Source of the DNA: Syntrophomonas sp. UBA1368
Lineage (GTDB): Bacteria; Bacillota; Syntrophomonadia; Syntrophomonadales; Syntrophomonadaceae
DNA length: 13,109 nt
Reading direction: 5' to 3'
NCBI GenBank assembly: GCA_002305965.1
Contig: DBRM01000051.1
Span: 1 to 13,109, forward strand
Shown piece by piece: positions 1-6,571 of the stretch (positions are counted from its first letter, which is position 1; each line of letters starts with the position of its first letter). The translations under genes were made by a program, and so were the position numbers. Under the pieces are notes generated by a model. It worked only from the letters and a program-made list of their open reading frames with translations. It made no database searches and was not told where the DNA came from.

Positions 1-84
1 GCTTATATTTGTGAGAATTATGCCTGCCAGCAGCCGGTTACTGATATCATGGAACTGCAAAGCAGGATCAGCAGTAATAAATAG
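1..84 (+). CDS. C-terminal fragment of a YyaL/DUF255-like thioredoxin-domain protein
   Basis: An open frame runs in from the left edge and ends at a TAG, giving 27 residues (AYICENYACQQPVTD then MELQSRISSNK). The Cys-x4-Cys segment followed by a QQPVTD stretch resembles the extreme C-terminus of the YyaL/DUF255 (spermatogenesis-associated protein 20-like) family, whose members commonly end with a CxxxxCxxPV(T/S)D pattern. Only this tail is visible, so the thioredoxin-like and glycosidase-like domains expected upstream cannot be checked. Identification rests on a short motif recalled from the family and is tentative. The gene reads towards the metal transporter operon, with 92 bases between them and no convincing terminator. 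Confidence 0.55.
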   Translation, partial: AYICENYACQQPVTDIMELQSRISSNK

Positions 85-106
85 AAGGCCCGGCTCAAAC
101 AGATAA

Positions 107-137
107 TTGTTTTGATTTTGACCGGATAGGTTATAAT
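107..137 (+). promoter_or_regulatory. Possible promoter for the metal ABC transporter operon
   Basis: A perfect TATAAT lies at 132-137, about 40 bases before the lipoprotein gene. The best upstream hexamer, TTGTTT at 107-112, gives a long 19-base spacer, so the -35 assignment is weak. I could not recognise a clear Zur- or MntR-type palindrome here, so metal regulation is not shown by the sequence. Confidence 0.35.
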
Positions 138-176
138 TAAGTATTGAAAATAAGAGAATAAGCAGGGGATAGGATC

Positions 177-1067
177 ATGTACAGGAAGGCTTTAATTATA
201 ATCATGGCTGTCATTATGACAGTTGTTGCGGCTGGCTGCAGTCAAACAGCTGAGCATACCGGGAGCCAAATCGATCCATCGGAACCGGTCAAGGTTTTAG
301 TAAGTATTTTACCGCAGGCTGATTTTGTAAAAAGCATTGGCGGAGAGCAAGTGGAAGTCAATGTTTTGATCCCGCCGGGAGCCAACCCGGAAAATTATGA
401 AATGAGTCCACGGCAGATCCAGGAAGTAAGCCAGGCGGACGTCTATTTTACCATAGGCAGCATTCCTTTTGAACAGATCTCCCTGGAACGCATTCGCTCA
501 GCCAATCCGGATATGCCGGTCATTGATACGGCAGAAGACCGGGAATATGCGGAGGGGGAAGAAGCACATCATCATGACCCCCATGTCTGGTTATCTCCTG
601 TATTAGTCAAGGAACAAGCCCGGATCATCTGTACAGGTTTAAGTGAGATCGACCCTGCCCATAAAGAAATGTATGATAAAAACCTGAACACTTATATAGC
701 CGAATTGGAAAAGTTGGATAAGGATATTAAATTGCTTCTGGCAGACCGGAAGAGGGATGCTTTTTTAGTATACCACCCTGCTTGGGGATATTTTGCCGAG
801 GATTACGGATTGCATGAAATGGCCGTTGAAAAAGAGGGGAAAGAACCGACTGCAAAAGAAATGGCACAAATCATTGCAGAAGCAAAGCAAGAGGGGATTA
901 CCGCGGTGATAGCCTCTCCCCAGCACAGTACACGCAGTGCGGAAACCATTGCCAAACAACTGCAGGGCGAAGTGAAGATGATTGATCCGCTGCCGGAAGA
1001 TTATATTGCAGGAATGCGGGAAGCGGCAGCGGTTTTTAAACAGGTTTTAAGTGATCAGGAGGAATAG
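177..1067 (+). CDS. Metal ABC transporter substrate-binding lipoprotein (ZnuA/TroA family, cluster A-I)
   Basis: The 296-residue protein captures a divalent metal, probably Zn(II) or Mn(II), outside the membrane and hands it to the permease encoded two genes later. It begins with a lipoprotein signal: K/R near the start, hydrophobic residues 5-19, and a lipobox ending AAGC with the lipidated Cys at 21. The TroA-type fold follows. Likely metal ligands are His136 (in DPHVWLSP), His200 (in VYHPAWGYF) and Asp270 (in MIDPLP). A short HHH at 131-133 stands where the His-rich loop of ZnuA sits. The first ligand position, usually His in a PGxDPHxYE motif, is Glu72 here (PGANPENYE). The start ATG is preceded by AGGGGAT at 164-170. 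The next gene begins one base after the stop. Zinc versus manganese specificity cannot be settled from sequence alone. Confidence 0.92.
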   Translation: MYRKALIIIMAVIMTVVAAGCSQTAEHTGSQIDPSEPVKVLVSILPQADFVKSIGGEQVEVNVLIPPGANPENYEMSPRQIQEVSQADVYFTIGSIPFEQISLERIRSANPDMPVIDTAEDREYAEGEEAHHHDPHVWLSPVLVKEQARIICTGLSEIDPAHKEMYDKNLNTYIAELEKLDKDIKLLLADRKRDAFLVYHPAWGYFAEDYGLHEMAVEKEGKEPTAKEMAQIIAEAKQEGITAVIASPQHSTRSAETIAKQLQGEVKMIDPLPEDYIAGMREAAAVFKQVLSDQEE

Positions 1068-1068
1068 G

Positions 1069-1857
1069 ATGCAAAGCAGCAGTGTGCAGCTTGAAACCAA
1101 TAAAGTGATCGAGATCAGTAATTTGTCTGTCAGCTTTAACGGGACCCCGGTCCTGAATAAAATCGATCTGACTGTATATGAACGAGATTTTATCGGGATC
1201 ATCGGGCCCAATGGCGGCGGAAAATCTACTTTGCTCAGAACCATATTAGGCTTGATCGAGCCCGATCAGGGGAAGATTTCGATAATGGGCCTTCCCCATA
1301 AGCAGGCACGCCATTTGATCAGTTATGTCCCCCAATATGCAGTATTTGACCGGGATTTTCCCATTAGTGTGTGGGAAGTGGTGCTTATGGGGCGGATCGG
1401 ACAAAAAAGCGGCCGGCGCTATTCCCGGGAAGATAAAGAAATAGCCCTTGAAGCTTTGCAGCGAGTGGAAATGGATACGCTTAAGAATCGTCAGATTGGG
1501 CAACTTTCCGGTGGCGAGCGTCAGCGGGTTCTGGTTGCCAGAGCGCTGGCTGCCAAACCACAGATCCTTCTGCTGGATGAACCAACCGCCTCGGTTGACA
1601 GCCGATTCGAAGCAGGATTTTATGATATCCTCCAGGAACTGAATCAGGAAATTACCATAATACTGGTATCACATGATATCAGCGCCCTTTCCGCTTATGT
1701 AAAAACCATTGCCTGTTTGAATCAGCAGCTGTTTTATCAGCATGCCAAGGAACTCAATGAAGAAATGATAGAACATGCCTATAATTGTCCGGTGCATTTA
1801 ATTGCTCATGGCGTTCCTCATAGGGTATTGGCGCCGCATGATGGGGTGGTGGGATAG
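1069..1857 (+). CDS. Metal ABC transporter ATP-binding protein (ZnuC/TroB family)
   Basis: This 262-residue cytoplasmic ATPase powers the importer. Walker A is GPNGGGKS at 46-53, the Q-loop Gln is at about 89, the ABC signature LSGGERQ at 146-152, Walker B ILLLDEP at 166-172, and the switch His is His202 in VSHD. The C-terminal CPVHLIAHGVPHRVL (from Cys240) is a conserved tail of the Zn/Mn transporter ATPases. I chose ATG 1069 because AGGAGGA at 1057-1063 sits five bases before it. An in-frame GTG at 1051 would put the Shine-Dalgarno site inside the gene. The stop TAG overlaps the permease start GTG by one base (TAGTG), so the two are probably translationally coupled. Confidence 0.93.
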   Translation: MQSSSVQLETNKVIEISNLSVSFNGTPVLNKIDLTVYERDFIGIIGPNGGGKSTLLRTILGLIEPDQGKISIMGLPHKQARHLISYVPQYAVFDRDFPISVWEVVLMGRIGQKSGRRYSREDKEIALEALQRVEMDTLKNRQIGQLSGGERQRVLVARALAAKPQILLLDEPTASVDSRFEAGFYDILQELNQEITIILVSHDISALSAYVKTIACLNQQLFYQHAKELNEEMIEHAYNCPVHLIAHGVPHRVLAPHDGVVG

Positions 1858-2696
1858 TGGAAATCTTAAGTTATGAGTTTATGCGCAATGCTTTGCTGGC
1901 AGGACTCCTGGCATCTTTATCCTGCGGGGTAATAGGTACCTATGTGGTGATCAAAAGGATCGTGTTTATCAGCGGAGGCATAGCACATACGGCCTACGGG
2001 GGGATCGGGCTGGGATATTTCCTGGGGATCAATCCGATGCTGGGCGCTTTGGGATTTACCATCTTATCTGCCATAGGTATGGGGATCGTTAATGAGAAGT
2101 CCGGCCAGCGAAGTGATACATTGATAGGTGTAATGTGGGCTGCAGGCATGGCTTTAGGGATCGTTTTTGTCAGCTTGTCCCCCGGTTATACCACGGACCT
2201 GATGAGCTATTTGTTCGGAAATATTCTGGTGGTGCCGGTGATGGACATCTGGCTTTTGCTGGTTCTCAATCTGATCATCGTGCTGACTGTTATCGCTTTT
2301 TATGAAGATTTTAAGGCGGTGGCTTTTGATGAAGAATTTGCCCGGGCCTCAGGACTTAATACCAGACTGCTCAATCTTGTATTGTTGGTGCTGATCGCAT
2401 TGACCATTATCGTTTTGATCAGAGCAGTTGGGATCATCCTGGTAATCGCTTTGCTCACGATCCCTGCAGCAACTGCAGGCAGATTTACCAGCAGTCTTGC
2501 AAATATGATGGGAATCGCAATTATGCTGGGGATGTTTTTTACCAGCGGCGGATTATTTCTTTCCTATTATTTTGACCTGCCTTCCGGTGCTACCATCATT
2601 TTACTGGCAGGTGCAGTCTTCGCCATCGTATCCATGTTGCTTGGCAAGCGGGAGAGGAAGGCTGCGAAGACAGAAAGTACGGTGAATCTGAGTTAA
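1857..2696 (+). CDS. Metal ABC transporter permease (ZnuB/TroC family)
   Basis: The 279-residue integral membrane protein forms the translocation path of the importer. It belongs to the ABC-3 permease family. The N-terminal ALLAGLLASLSCGVIGTYVV segment and the following IKRIVFISGGIAHTAYGGIG stretch, which resembles the usual RMSFFGDALSHA-type region, are characteristic. By eye there are seven to nine hydrophobic helices, with the typical RAVGIILVIALLTIPAATA segment at about residues 189-207. Translation probably starts at GTG 1857, which shares a base with the stop of the ATPase gene and follows a G-rich stretch (GGTGGTGGG) able to act as ribosome binding site. The C-terminus is a short charged cytoplasmic tail. 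The operon ends here, with a terminator 43 bases downstream. Confidence 0.92.
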   Translation: MEILSYEFMRNALLAGLLASLSCGVIGTYVVIKRIVFISGGIAHTAYGGIGLGYFLGINPMLGALGFTILSAIGMGIVNEKSGQRSDTLIGVMWAAGMALGIVFVSLSPGYTTDLMSYLFGNILVVPVMDIWLLLVLNLIIVLTVIAFYEDFKAVAFDEEFARASGLNTRLLNLVLLVLIALTIIVLIRAVGIILVIALLTIPAATAGRFTSSLANMMGIAIMLGMFFTSGGLFLSYYFDLPSGATIILLAGAVFAIVSMLLGKRERKAAKTESTVNLS

Positions 2697-2738
2697 ACTG
2701 CCAGGGTAAAATATTTTTACACATGGTTTTGATAAAGG

Positions 2739-2765
2739 ATCCTGCTTTTCTAAGCGGGATTTTTT
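2739..2765 (+). terminator. Intrinsic terminator of the metal transporter operon
   Basis: ATCCTGCTT (2739-2747) pairs with AAGCGGGAT (2752-2760), nine pairs including one G-U, around a four-base loop. A run of T follows at once. It lies just after the permease gene. Confidence 0.85.
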
Positions 2766-2770
2766 GTTAT

Positions 2771-2799
2771 TTATAATTAAACGGCAGGCTACATATTAT
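2771..2799 (+). promoter_or_regulatory. Weak candidate promoter for the L,D-transpeptidase gene
   Basis: TATTAT at 2794-2799 matches the -10 consensus at five of six positions. With a 17-base spacer the -35 would be TTATAA (2771-2776), a poor match. Because a terminator lies directly upstream, some promoter is expected in this interval, but the assignment is uncertain. Confidence 0.25.
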
Positions 2800-2831
2800 A
2801 GATTTAAAAGGTTAAAGCAGGAGGTCTGCCT

Positions 2832-3806
2832 GTGAACAAAAAAATAACAGTATTTTTGTTAGTGATGTTATGCTGCACGATGTTCTCCACGCCGCCAAGC
2901 AGCTTGGCTGGTCAGACAGTGCAGAAGGAAACCATGCTGGCTGAATACCCTATAGATAATACGGATTTTCCGGTGCTTTACTTAAACGATCCCCGTTTAC
3001 ACGGGGAAGCAGTTTGGATGCTGCAGGCACGGTTAAAAGAATTGGGTTACGAACTAACGGTTAACGGGATCTATTCACCGGAAACCTGTTTAATGGTGCG
3101 GATGTTCAATAACGCTGAGGGGCTTGAAGACAGCAGCATTGTCACCAGAGCGACCTGGGAAAGATTAATGAATTTATCCGGTGATCCTTCCTTAAGTGTA
3201 TTTACTGATAAACCTCAGGAAAATAAGAAGAGACTGCTGATCGTTATCGATATTGCCACCCGCAGATTGACCCTTTATGAAAATGACAAGGTGGTAAAGG
3301 AATTCCCGGTGGCAGTTGGTAAAAGCAAGACTCCTTCGCCGCTGGGGGAATGGAAGATTGTTCATAAATCCTTAAACTGGGGCAATGGATTTGGCACACG
3401 CTGGATGGGCCTTAATGTACCATGGGGAATATATGGGATCCATGGAACCAATAAACCGGGTTCGATTGGCAGCTATGCCTCCCACGGCTGTATTCGCATG
3501 TTCAATCAGCAAGTGGAGGAATTATACCCATTGGTATCGGTTGGCACCCGGGTGCGCATAGTGGAAGACGGGCAAATCTTTCCGAAAAATTTTACCCCCC
3601 AAAAATTAAAGAAAAAAGACAGCGGGCAGAAAGTGGTATATGTGCAGAGCAGATTAAAGGAACTGGGATTTGAGTTTGATCATGCCGACGGGCGCTTTGG
3701 CAATATGACCGAACTGGCGGTAAAATATTTTCAAGTATGGCACGGCCTGCCGGTCAACGGGGAGTTAAATGAAGAAACCTATCGGGCGATGGGGATGATC
3801 GAGTAG
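2832..3806 (+). CDS. Exported L,D-transpeptidase (YkuD domain) with two peptidoglycan-binding domains
   Basis: The 324-residue protein probably forms 3-3 cross-links in peptidoglycan or otherwise remodels the wall outside the membrane. Residues 1-27 look like a signal peptide (KK, then a hydrophobic core, then SLAGQ as possible cleavage region). A first PG_binding_1 repeat covers about 50-114 (VWMLQARLKELGYELTVNG). The YkuD catalytic domain spans about 135-245 and contains His204 (IHGTN) and the SHGCIR motif at 217-222, with nucleophile Cys220. A second PG_binding_1 repeat covers about 265-322 (VVYVQSRLKELGFEF, then FQVWHGLPVNGELN). Start GTG 2832 has AGGAGG at 2819-2824, seven bases away. 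It appears monocistronic, between two terminators. Cross-linking versus anchoring activity is not decided by sequence. Confidence 0.9.
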   Translation: MNKKITVFLLVMLCCTMFSTPPSSLAGQTVQKETMLAEYPIDNTDFPVLYLNDPRLHGEAVWMLQARLKELGYELTVNGIYSPETCLMVRMFNNAEGLEDSSIVTRATWERLMNLSGDPSLSVFTDKPQENKKRLLIVIDIATRRLTLYENDKVVKEFPVAVGKSKTPSPLGEWKIVHKSLNWGNGFGTRWMGLNVPWGIYGIHGTNKPGSIGSYASHGCIRMFNQQVEELYPLVSVGTRVRIVEDGQIFPKNFTPQKLKKKDSGQKVVYVQSRLKELGFEFDHADGRFGNMTELAVKYFQVWHGLPVNGELNEETYRAMGMIE

Positions 3807-3905
3807 ATGTGATACCTGACAGCCTGATATTGCAACCTGGTGCCTTGATTTATCATGGTTTTGCCGGCAGATCATAAGTTTACACAATTTTACCGGATCT
3901 AACTA

Positions 3906-3930
3906 CAGCCCTCACGGGCTGCATTTTATT
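3906..3930 (+). terminator. Probable intrinsic terminator after the L,D-transpeptidase gene
   Basis: CAGCCC (3906-3911) and GGGCTG (3916-3921) form a six-pair GC-rich stem with loop TCAC, followed by CATTTTATT. The tail is not a pure T run, so strength is uncertain. The surrounding 3807-4089 spacer otherwise holds only a weaker hairpin candidate (AAACC 3951-3955 / GGTTT 3967-3971 with T-rich tail) and the promoter noted separately. Confidence 0.6.
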
Positions 3931-4020
3931 GCCCCGGTTTTCTGGCGGACAAACCACTCATCCTTGGGTTTTTGCTTTTTGAATGAAAAATAAAGTATTT
4001 GTTTTAACTTTGGAGGAGCT

Positions 4021-4049
4021 TTGCATACCTAGGTCAAAAATAATATTAT
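4021..4049 (+). promoter_or_regulatory. Candidate promoter of the YedF-family gene, with two palindromes
   Basis: TTGCAT (4021-4026) and TATTAT (4044-4049) are separated by 17 bases; the -10 matches five of six, the -35 three of six. A perfect ACCTAGGT palindrome (4027-4034) fills the first half of the spacer, and a perfect 12-base palindrome AATAATATTATT (4039-4050) covers the -10. Either could be an operator, but no known regulator motif was recognised. Confidence 0.4.
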
Positions 4050-4089
4050 TGTAATAAAATTTTAAAAATTCCAAAAGGAGTTGAGTATA

Positions 4090-4680
4090 TTGAAAAAGAT
4101 CGTTGATACCAGGGGGCTAACCTGTCCGCAGCCGGTGATTTTGACCCGCCAGGCTTTAATCGATAGTGAAGTTGATGAAGTGGTAACCATTGTTGATAAT
4201 GTAACGGCCTTGGAAAATGTGTCTAAATTGGCCCGATCCATGCAGCTGACTGCCAGCGTAGATGAAAAAGCAGGGCAATTTTATATCAGTATATTAAAAG
4301 ATGAATCAGTGATGGATGATTTGAACATAGCCCAGTCAGGCAATGCCAATGCGACAATTCTGATTACCAGTAATGTAATGGGAAGAGGAAATGATACCCT
4401 GGGCGGAATCTTAATGAAGAGTTTTATGTATACCCTTACCCAGATGGAAGGGGCGTTCCGGGTATTAATATTTATGAACAGCGGAGTATTGCTTACTACC
4501 GAAGGATCTGAGGTCTTGGAGTATATCAGATCCCTGGAAGAAAGGCATATCGAAGTGCTTTCCTGTGGAACCTGTCTGGACTACTATCATTTAAGTGATA
4601 AATTGCGAGTGGGATCGGTCACCAATATGTTTACCATCACTGAAAAACTTATGGAAGCACATCGGCTCATAACTCTATAA
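4090..4680 (+). CDS. yedF: YedF-family TusA-DsrE fusion protein (selenium-metabolism associated)
   Basis: The 196-residue protein joins an N-terminal TusA-like (SirA) domain, about residues 1-72, to a C-terminal DsrE-like domain, about 85-190. The TusA motif RGLTCPQP carries Cys12, the position that holds persulfide sulfur in TusA. The C-terminal half has LSCGTCLDYYHL with Cys159 and Cys162, followed by KLRVGSVTNMF. This arrangement matches the family described as selenium metabolism protein YedF, which co-occurs with selD; a role in sulfur or selenium transfer is therefore inferred, not shown. No selD, selA or selenoprotein gene is visible here. I chose TTG 4090 because AAAAGGAG (4073-4080) ends nine bases before it; an in-frame TTG at 4081 touches that site and is too close. 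The gene stands alone. Confidence 0.85.
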   Translation: MKKIVDTRGLTCPQPVILTRQALIDSEVDEVVTIVDNVTALENVSKLARSMQLTASVDEKAGQFYISILKDESVMDDLNIAQSGNANATILITSNVMGRGNDTLGGILMKSFMYTLTQMEGAFRVLIFMNSGVLLTTEGSEVLEYIRSLEERHIEVLSCGTCLDYYHLSDKLRVGSVTNMFTITEKLMEAHRLITL

Positions 4681-4690
4681 ATATTTTTTG

Positions 4691-4719
4691 TTTACAGGAA
4701 TTCCAATTGCAGTGATAAT
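4691..4719 (+). promoter_or_regulatory. Promoter of the MgtE gene
   Basis: TTTACA (4691-4696) and GATAAT (4714-4719) are each five-of-six matches to the sigma-A consensus, with the ideal 17-base spacer. The implied leader is only about 45 bases, too short for an M-box or other magnesium riboswitch. A perfect GGAATTCC palindrome (4697-4704) sits at the upstream edge of the spacer. Confidence 0.65.
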
Positions 4720-4772
4720 ATGATAGGTAACCTTTTGGAAGAACTGAATACGATATCAAAAGGAGGATGGGC

Positions 4773-6113
4773 ATGATCGAACACGAAGAAATTAACTTCA
4801 AACAATTGATTCAGGAGCAGCAGTGGCAGATGCTCAAAGAAAAATTAAAAGACGTGCCCATACCAGATATTGCCGACTTGTTAATGGAACTCAGCAAAAG
4901 CGAAAGAGTGATGCTCTTCAGAGTATTGCCCCGTACGATTTCTTCCGAAGTATTTTCTTATATGATCCCCGAACTTCGCAATGCATTGCTGAAGGAATTA
5001 ACTGATGAAGAAACCCGCAACTTATTAAGCAATTTACGCCCAGATGATCGTACTACCCTTTTTGAAGAATTACCGGGGCAAGTTACGCAGAAACTGCTTA
5101 ACCTGCTGAGTCCCCAGGATATAAAGGAAACCAGATTTTTGTTGGGTTATCCGGAGGAAAGTGTCGGGCGTTTGATGACCCCGGATTATGTTGCTGTCCG
5201 ACCGGAATGGACTGTAGAGCAGTCTTTACAACATTTCCGGCTCAAAGGCAAAGACAGCGAGACGTTAAATGTCATTTACGTCACGGATGATAAATGGAAA
5301 CTGTTGGATTCTCTGGATTTGCACCGCTTTATTCTCAGTCAGCCGGATGCCAGGGTATCTGACCTCATGGATCACACTTTTGTCAGTATTGCGGCCTTTG
5401 AAGACCGTGAAGAGGCAGTACATGTCCTGCAGCACTACGACCTTTTTGTATTGCCGGTAGTAGATTCGGAGGGAGTGCTGCTGGGTATCGTAACTGCTGA
5501 CGATATTATGGACGTTGCGGAAGAGGAAGCTACCGAGGACTTTCATAAGACCGCCGCCGTAACACCACTTAAAAATACATACCGGGAAGCCAGTTTATGG
5601 GAGTTGTTTAATAAGAGGATTGCCTGGCTGATTATTTTGGTACTGGTCAGCTTGTTATCTGCCAGTATTATTGGCTATTTTGAATCCGCACTGCAAACAG
5701 TGATTATTTTGTCGGTGTTTATTCCCATGTTGATCGGCAGCGGAGGAAATGCCGGTGCGCAATCCGCAACCATGATTGTGCGTGCACTGGCCACCGGTGA
5801 TGTAGAAGTAAATGAATGGTTTAAAACTTTCGGCAAGGAGATGCTGGTGGGACTGACTCTGGGGGTCACCATGGGGATCACAGGCTTTATTATAGGCTAT
5901 ATGAAAGGTGGATTGGATATAGCCATTATTATAGGATTCACCATGTTAGCGATTATTCTGGTAGCCAATCTGATCGGAGTGGCCTTGCCTTTTATTTTGA
6001 CTCGTATGGGGCTGGATCCGGCAGTCGCCAGCAGTCCCCTGATCGCTTCAATTGTTGATGCCACAGGCCTGTTCATTTACTTCATCGTTGCCGTGAGTGT
6101 TTTGCAACTATGA
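4773..6113 (+). CDS. mgtE: Magnesium transporter MgtE
   Basis: The 446-residue protein is a Mg(II)-selective channel of the cytoplasmic membrane, gated by cytosolic magnesium. Domains run in the usual order. The MgtE N domain, about 15-127, is helical and acidic (DIADLLMELS, LRPDDRTTLFEELP). Two CBS domains cover about 128-255 (VGRLMTPDYVAVRPEWTVEQ; then VSDLMDHTFVSI and VLPVVDSEGVLLGIVTADD). A connecting helix follows, then a membrane domain of about five helices from residue 283 on. The hallmark PMLIGSGGNAGAQSATMIVR lies at 318-337, and Asp429 in IVDATGLFIYF corresponds to the pore aspartate of characterised MgtE. Start ATG 4773 is preferred: AGGAGG (4761-4766) is six bases upstream, whereas the in-frame ATG at 4767 abuts it. 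The gene is monocistronic and ends at a hairpin shared with the convergent CopZ gene. Confidence 0.94.
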   Translation: MIEHEEINFKQLIQEQQWQMLKEKLKDVPIPDIADLLMELSKSERVMLFRVLPRTISSEVFSYMIPELRNALLKELTDEETRNLLSNLRPDDRTTLFEELPGQVTQKLLNLLSPQDIKETRFLLGYPEESVGRLMTPDYVAVRPEWTVEQSLQHFRLKGKDSETLNVIYVTDDKWKLLDSLDLHRFILSQPDARVSDLMDHTFVSIAAFEDREEAVHVLQHYDLFVLPVVDSEGVLLGIVTADDIMDVAEEEATEDFHKTAAVTPLKNTYREASLWELFNKRIAWLIILVLVSLLSASIIGYFESALQTVIILSVFIPMLIGSGGNAGAQSATMIVRALATGDVEVNEWFKTFGKEMLVGLTLGVTMGITGFIIGYMKGGLDIAIIIGFTMLAIILVANLIGVALPFILTRMGLDPAVASSPLIASIVDATGLFIYFIVAVSVLQL

Positions 6114-6138
6114 TACGTGGTGCCTTTCTTGTTAACTG

Positions 6139-6161
6139 AAAAGTCCCCAGCGGGGACTTTT
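6139..6161. terminator. Bidirectional intrinsic terminator between mgtE and copZ-like gene
   Basis: AAAAGTCCCC (6139-6148) pairs perfectly over ten bases with GGGGACTTTT (6152-6161) around a three-base loop AGC. The A/T ends provide a U-rich tail on either strand, so it can serve both convergent genes. Confidence 0.9.
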
Positions 6162-6172
6162 ATATACTTGAT

Positions 6173-6382
6173 TTAGTTTAACTTGACTTCAAAGCCCAAT
6201 TCATCAATTTCGGCAGCGATTTTCTCCACCGTGATCAGCGTTTCTTCAAAATCTACTTCAACAAATCCTTCGGTATAATGTGCCTCCGCCCGGTTAACTC
6301 CTTCCAGGGCGGAAAGACTATCTTCAATGCTCTTTTTGCAATGTTGGCAGCTCATTCCGTTCACCAATAATTTCGTCAACAC
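6173..6382 (-). CDS. copZ: CopZ-like heavy-metal-associated (HMA) domain protein, probable copper chaperone
   Basis: This 69-residue protein is a single HMA domain, the usual size for CopZ. It carries the metal-binding motif GMSCQHC (residues 9-15) with Cys12 and Cys15, and the typical LEGVNRAEAHYTEGFVEV and AEIDELGFEV segments of the beta-alpha-beta-beta-alpha-beta fold. Members bind Cu(I) and deliver it to a CopA ATPase or a copper-sensing repressor. Translation starts at GTG 6382 (read on the minus strand) with AAGGGGG eight bases upstream. Neither copA nor csoR/copY is adjacent, so its partner must be elsewhere; other soft metals are possible. It is convergent with mgtE and divergent from acpS. 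Confidence 0.88.
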   Translation of the reverse strand: MLTKLLVNGMSCQHCKKSIEDSLSALEGVNRAEAHYTEGFVEVDFEETLITVEKIAAEIDELGFEVKLN

Positions 6383-6409
6383 AAGGTTCGCCCCCTTATT
6401 ACTTTAGTA

Positions 6410-6438
6410 TTTATATTTTACTTAATTAAGCATGTTAT
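6410..6438 (-). promoter_or_regulatory. Candidate promoter of the copZ-like gene with central palindrome
   Basis: Read on the minus strand, ATAACA (6438-6433, four of six) and TATAAA (6415-6410, five of six) are separated by 17 bases. The spacer contains a perfect CTTAATTAAG palindrome (6421-6430). The start codon is about 28 bases beyond the -10. A metal-responsive repressor or MerR-type activator site is conceivable, but the palindrome matches no operator I can name. Confidence 0.4.
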
Positions 6439-6517
6439 TACTACCGTCTTGAGATTATAATAAGGCTGAACAGAAGGTGAGTGATATAAAAATATCCAGC
6501 AGCAATAAAGGGAATAC

Positions 6518-6541
6518 TTGACATATATTGAATTAATATAT
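6518..6541 (+). promoter_or_regulatory. Consensus -35 hexamer and AT-rich inverted repeat upstream of acpS
   Basis: TTGACA at 6518-6523 is a perfect -35 hexamer, but no good -10 follows at 16-18 bases. Overlapping it, ATATATT (6523-6529) and AATATAT (6535-6541) form a seven-base inverted repeat around GAATT. A separate TATAAT at 6456-6461 lacks a good -35. The acpS promoter is therefore not resolved. Confidence 0.3.
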
Positions 6542-6571
6542 CAGAAGCGAAAAGGAGAAAAGAGGGATTAT

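Noticed and set aside
4012..4032. GGAGGAG followed by TTG CAT ACC TAG as a three-codon leader peptide
   Set aside because: Spacing is too short (two bases), and the TTG coincides with the predicted -35 box, so it would not be transcribed from that promoter.
4681..4772. Magnesium riboswitch (M-box) before mgtE
   Set aside because: The promoter at 4691-4719 leaves a leader of only about 45 bases with no hairpin structure.
3785..4787. MGMIE residues at the end of the L,D-transpeptidase and in front of MgtE as a sign of duplication
   Set aside because: The similarity is a few bases, the second copy comes from reading through the Shine-Dalgarno region before the true MgtE start, and the flanks do not match.
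6396..6442. Direct repeat TTATTACT (6396-6403 and 6435-6442) between copZ and acpS
   Set aside because: Eight bases in AT-rich DNA with a 31-base gap is expected by chance; no further similarity around the copies.
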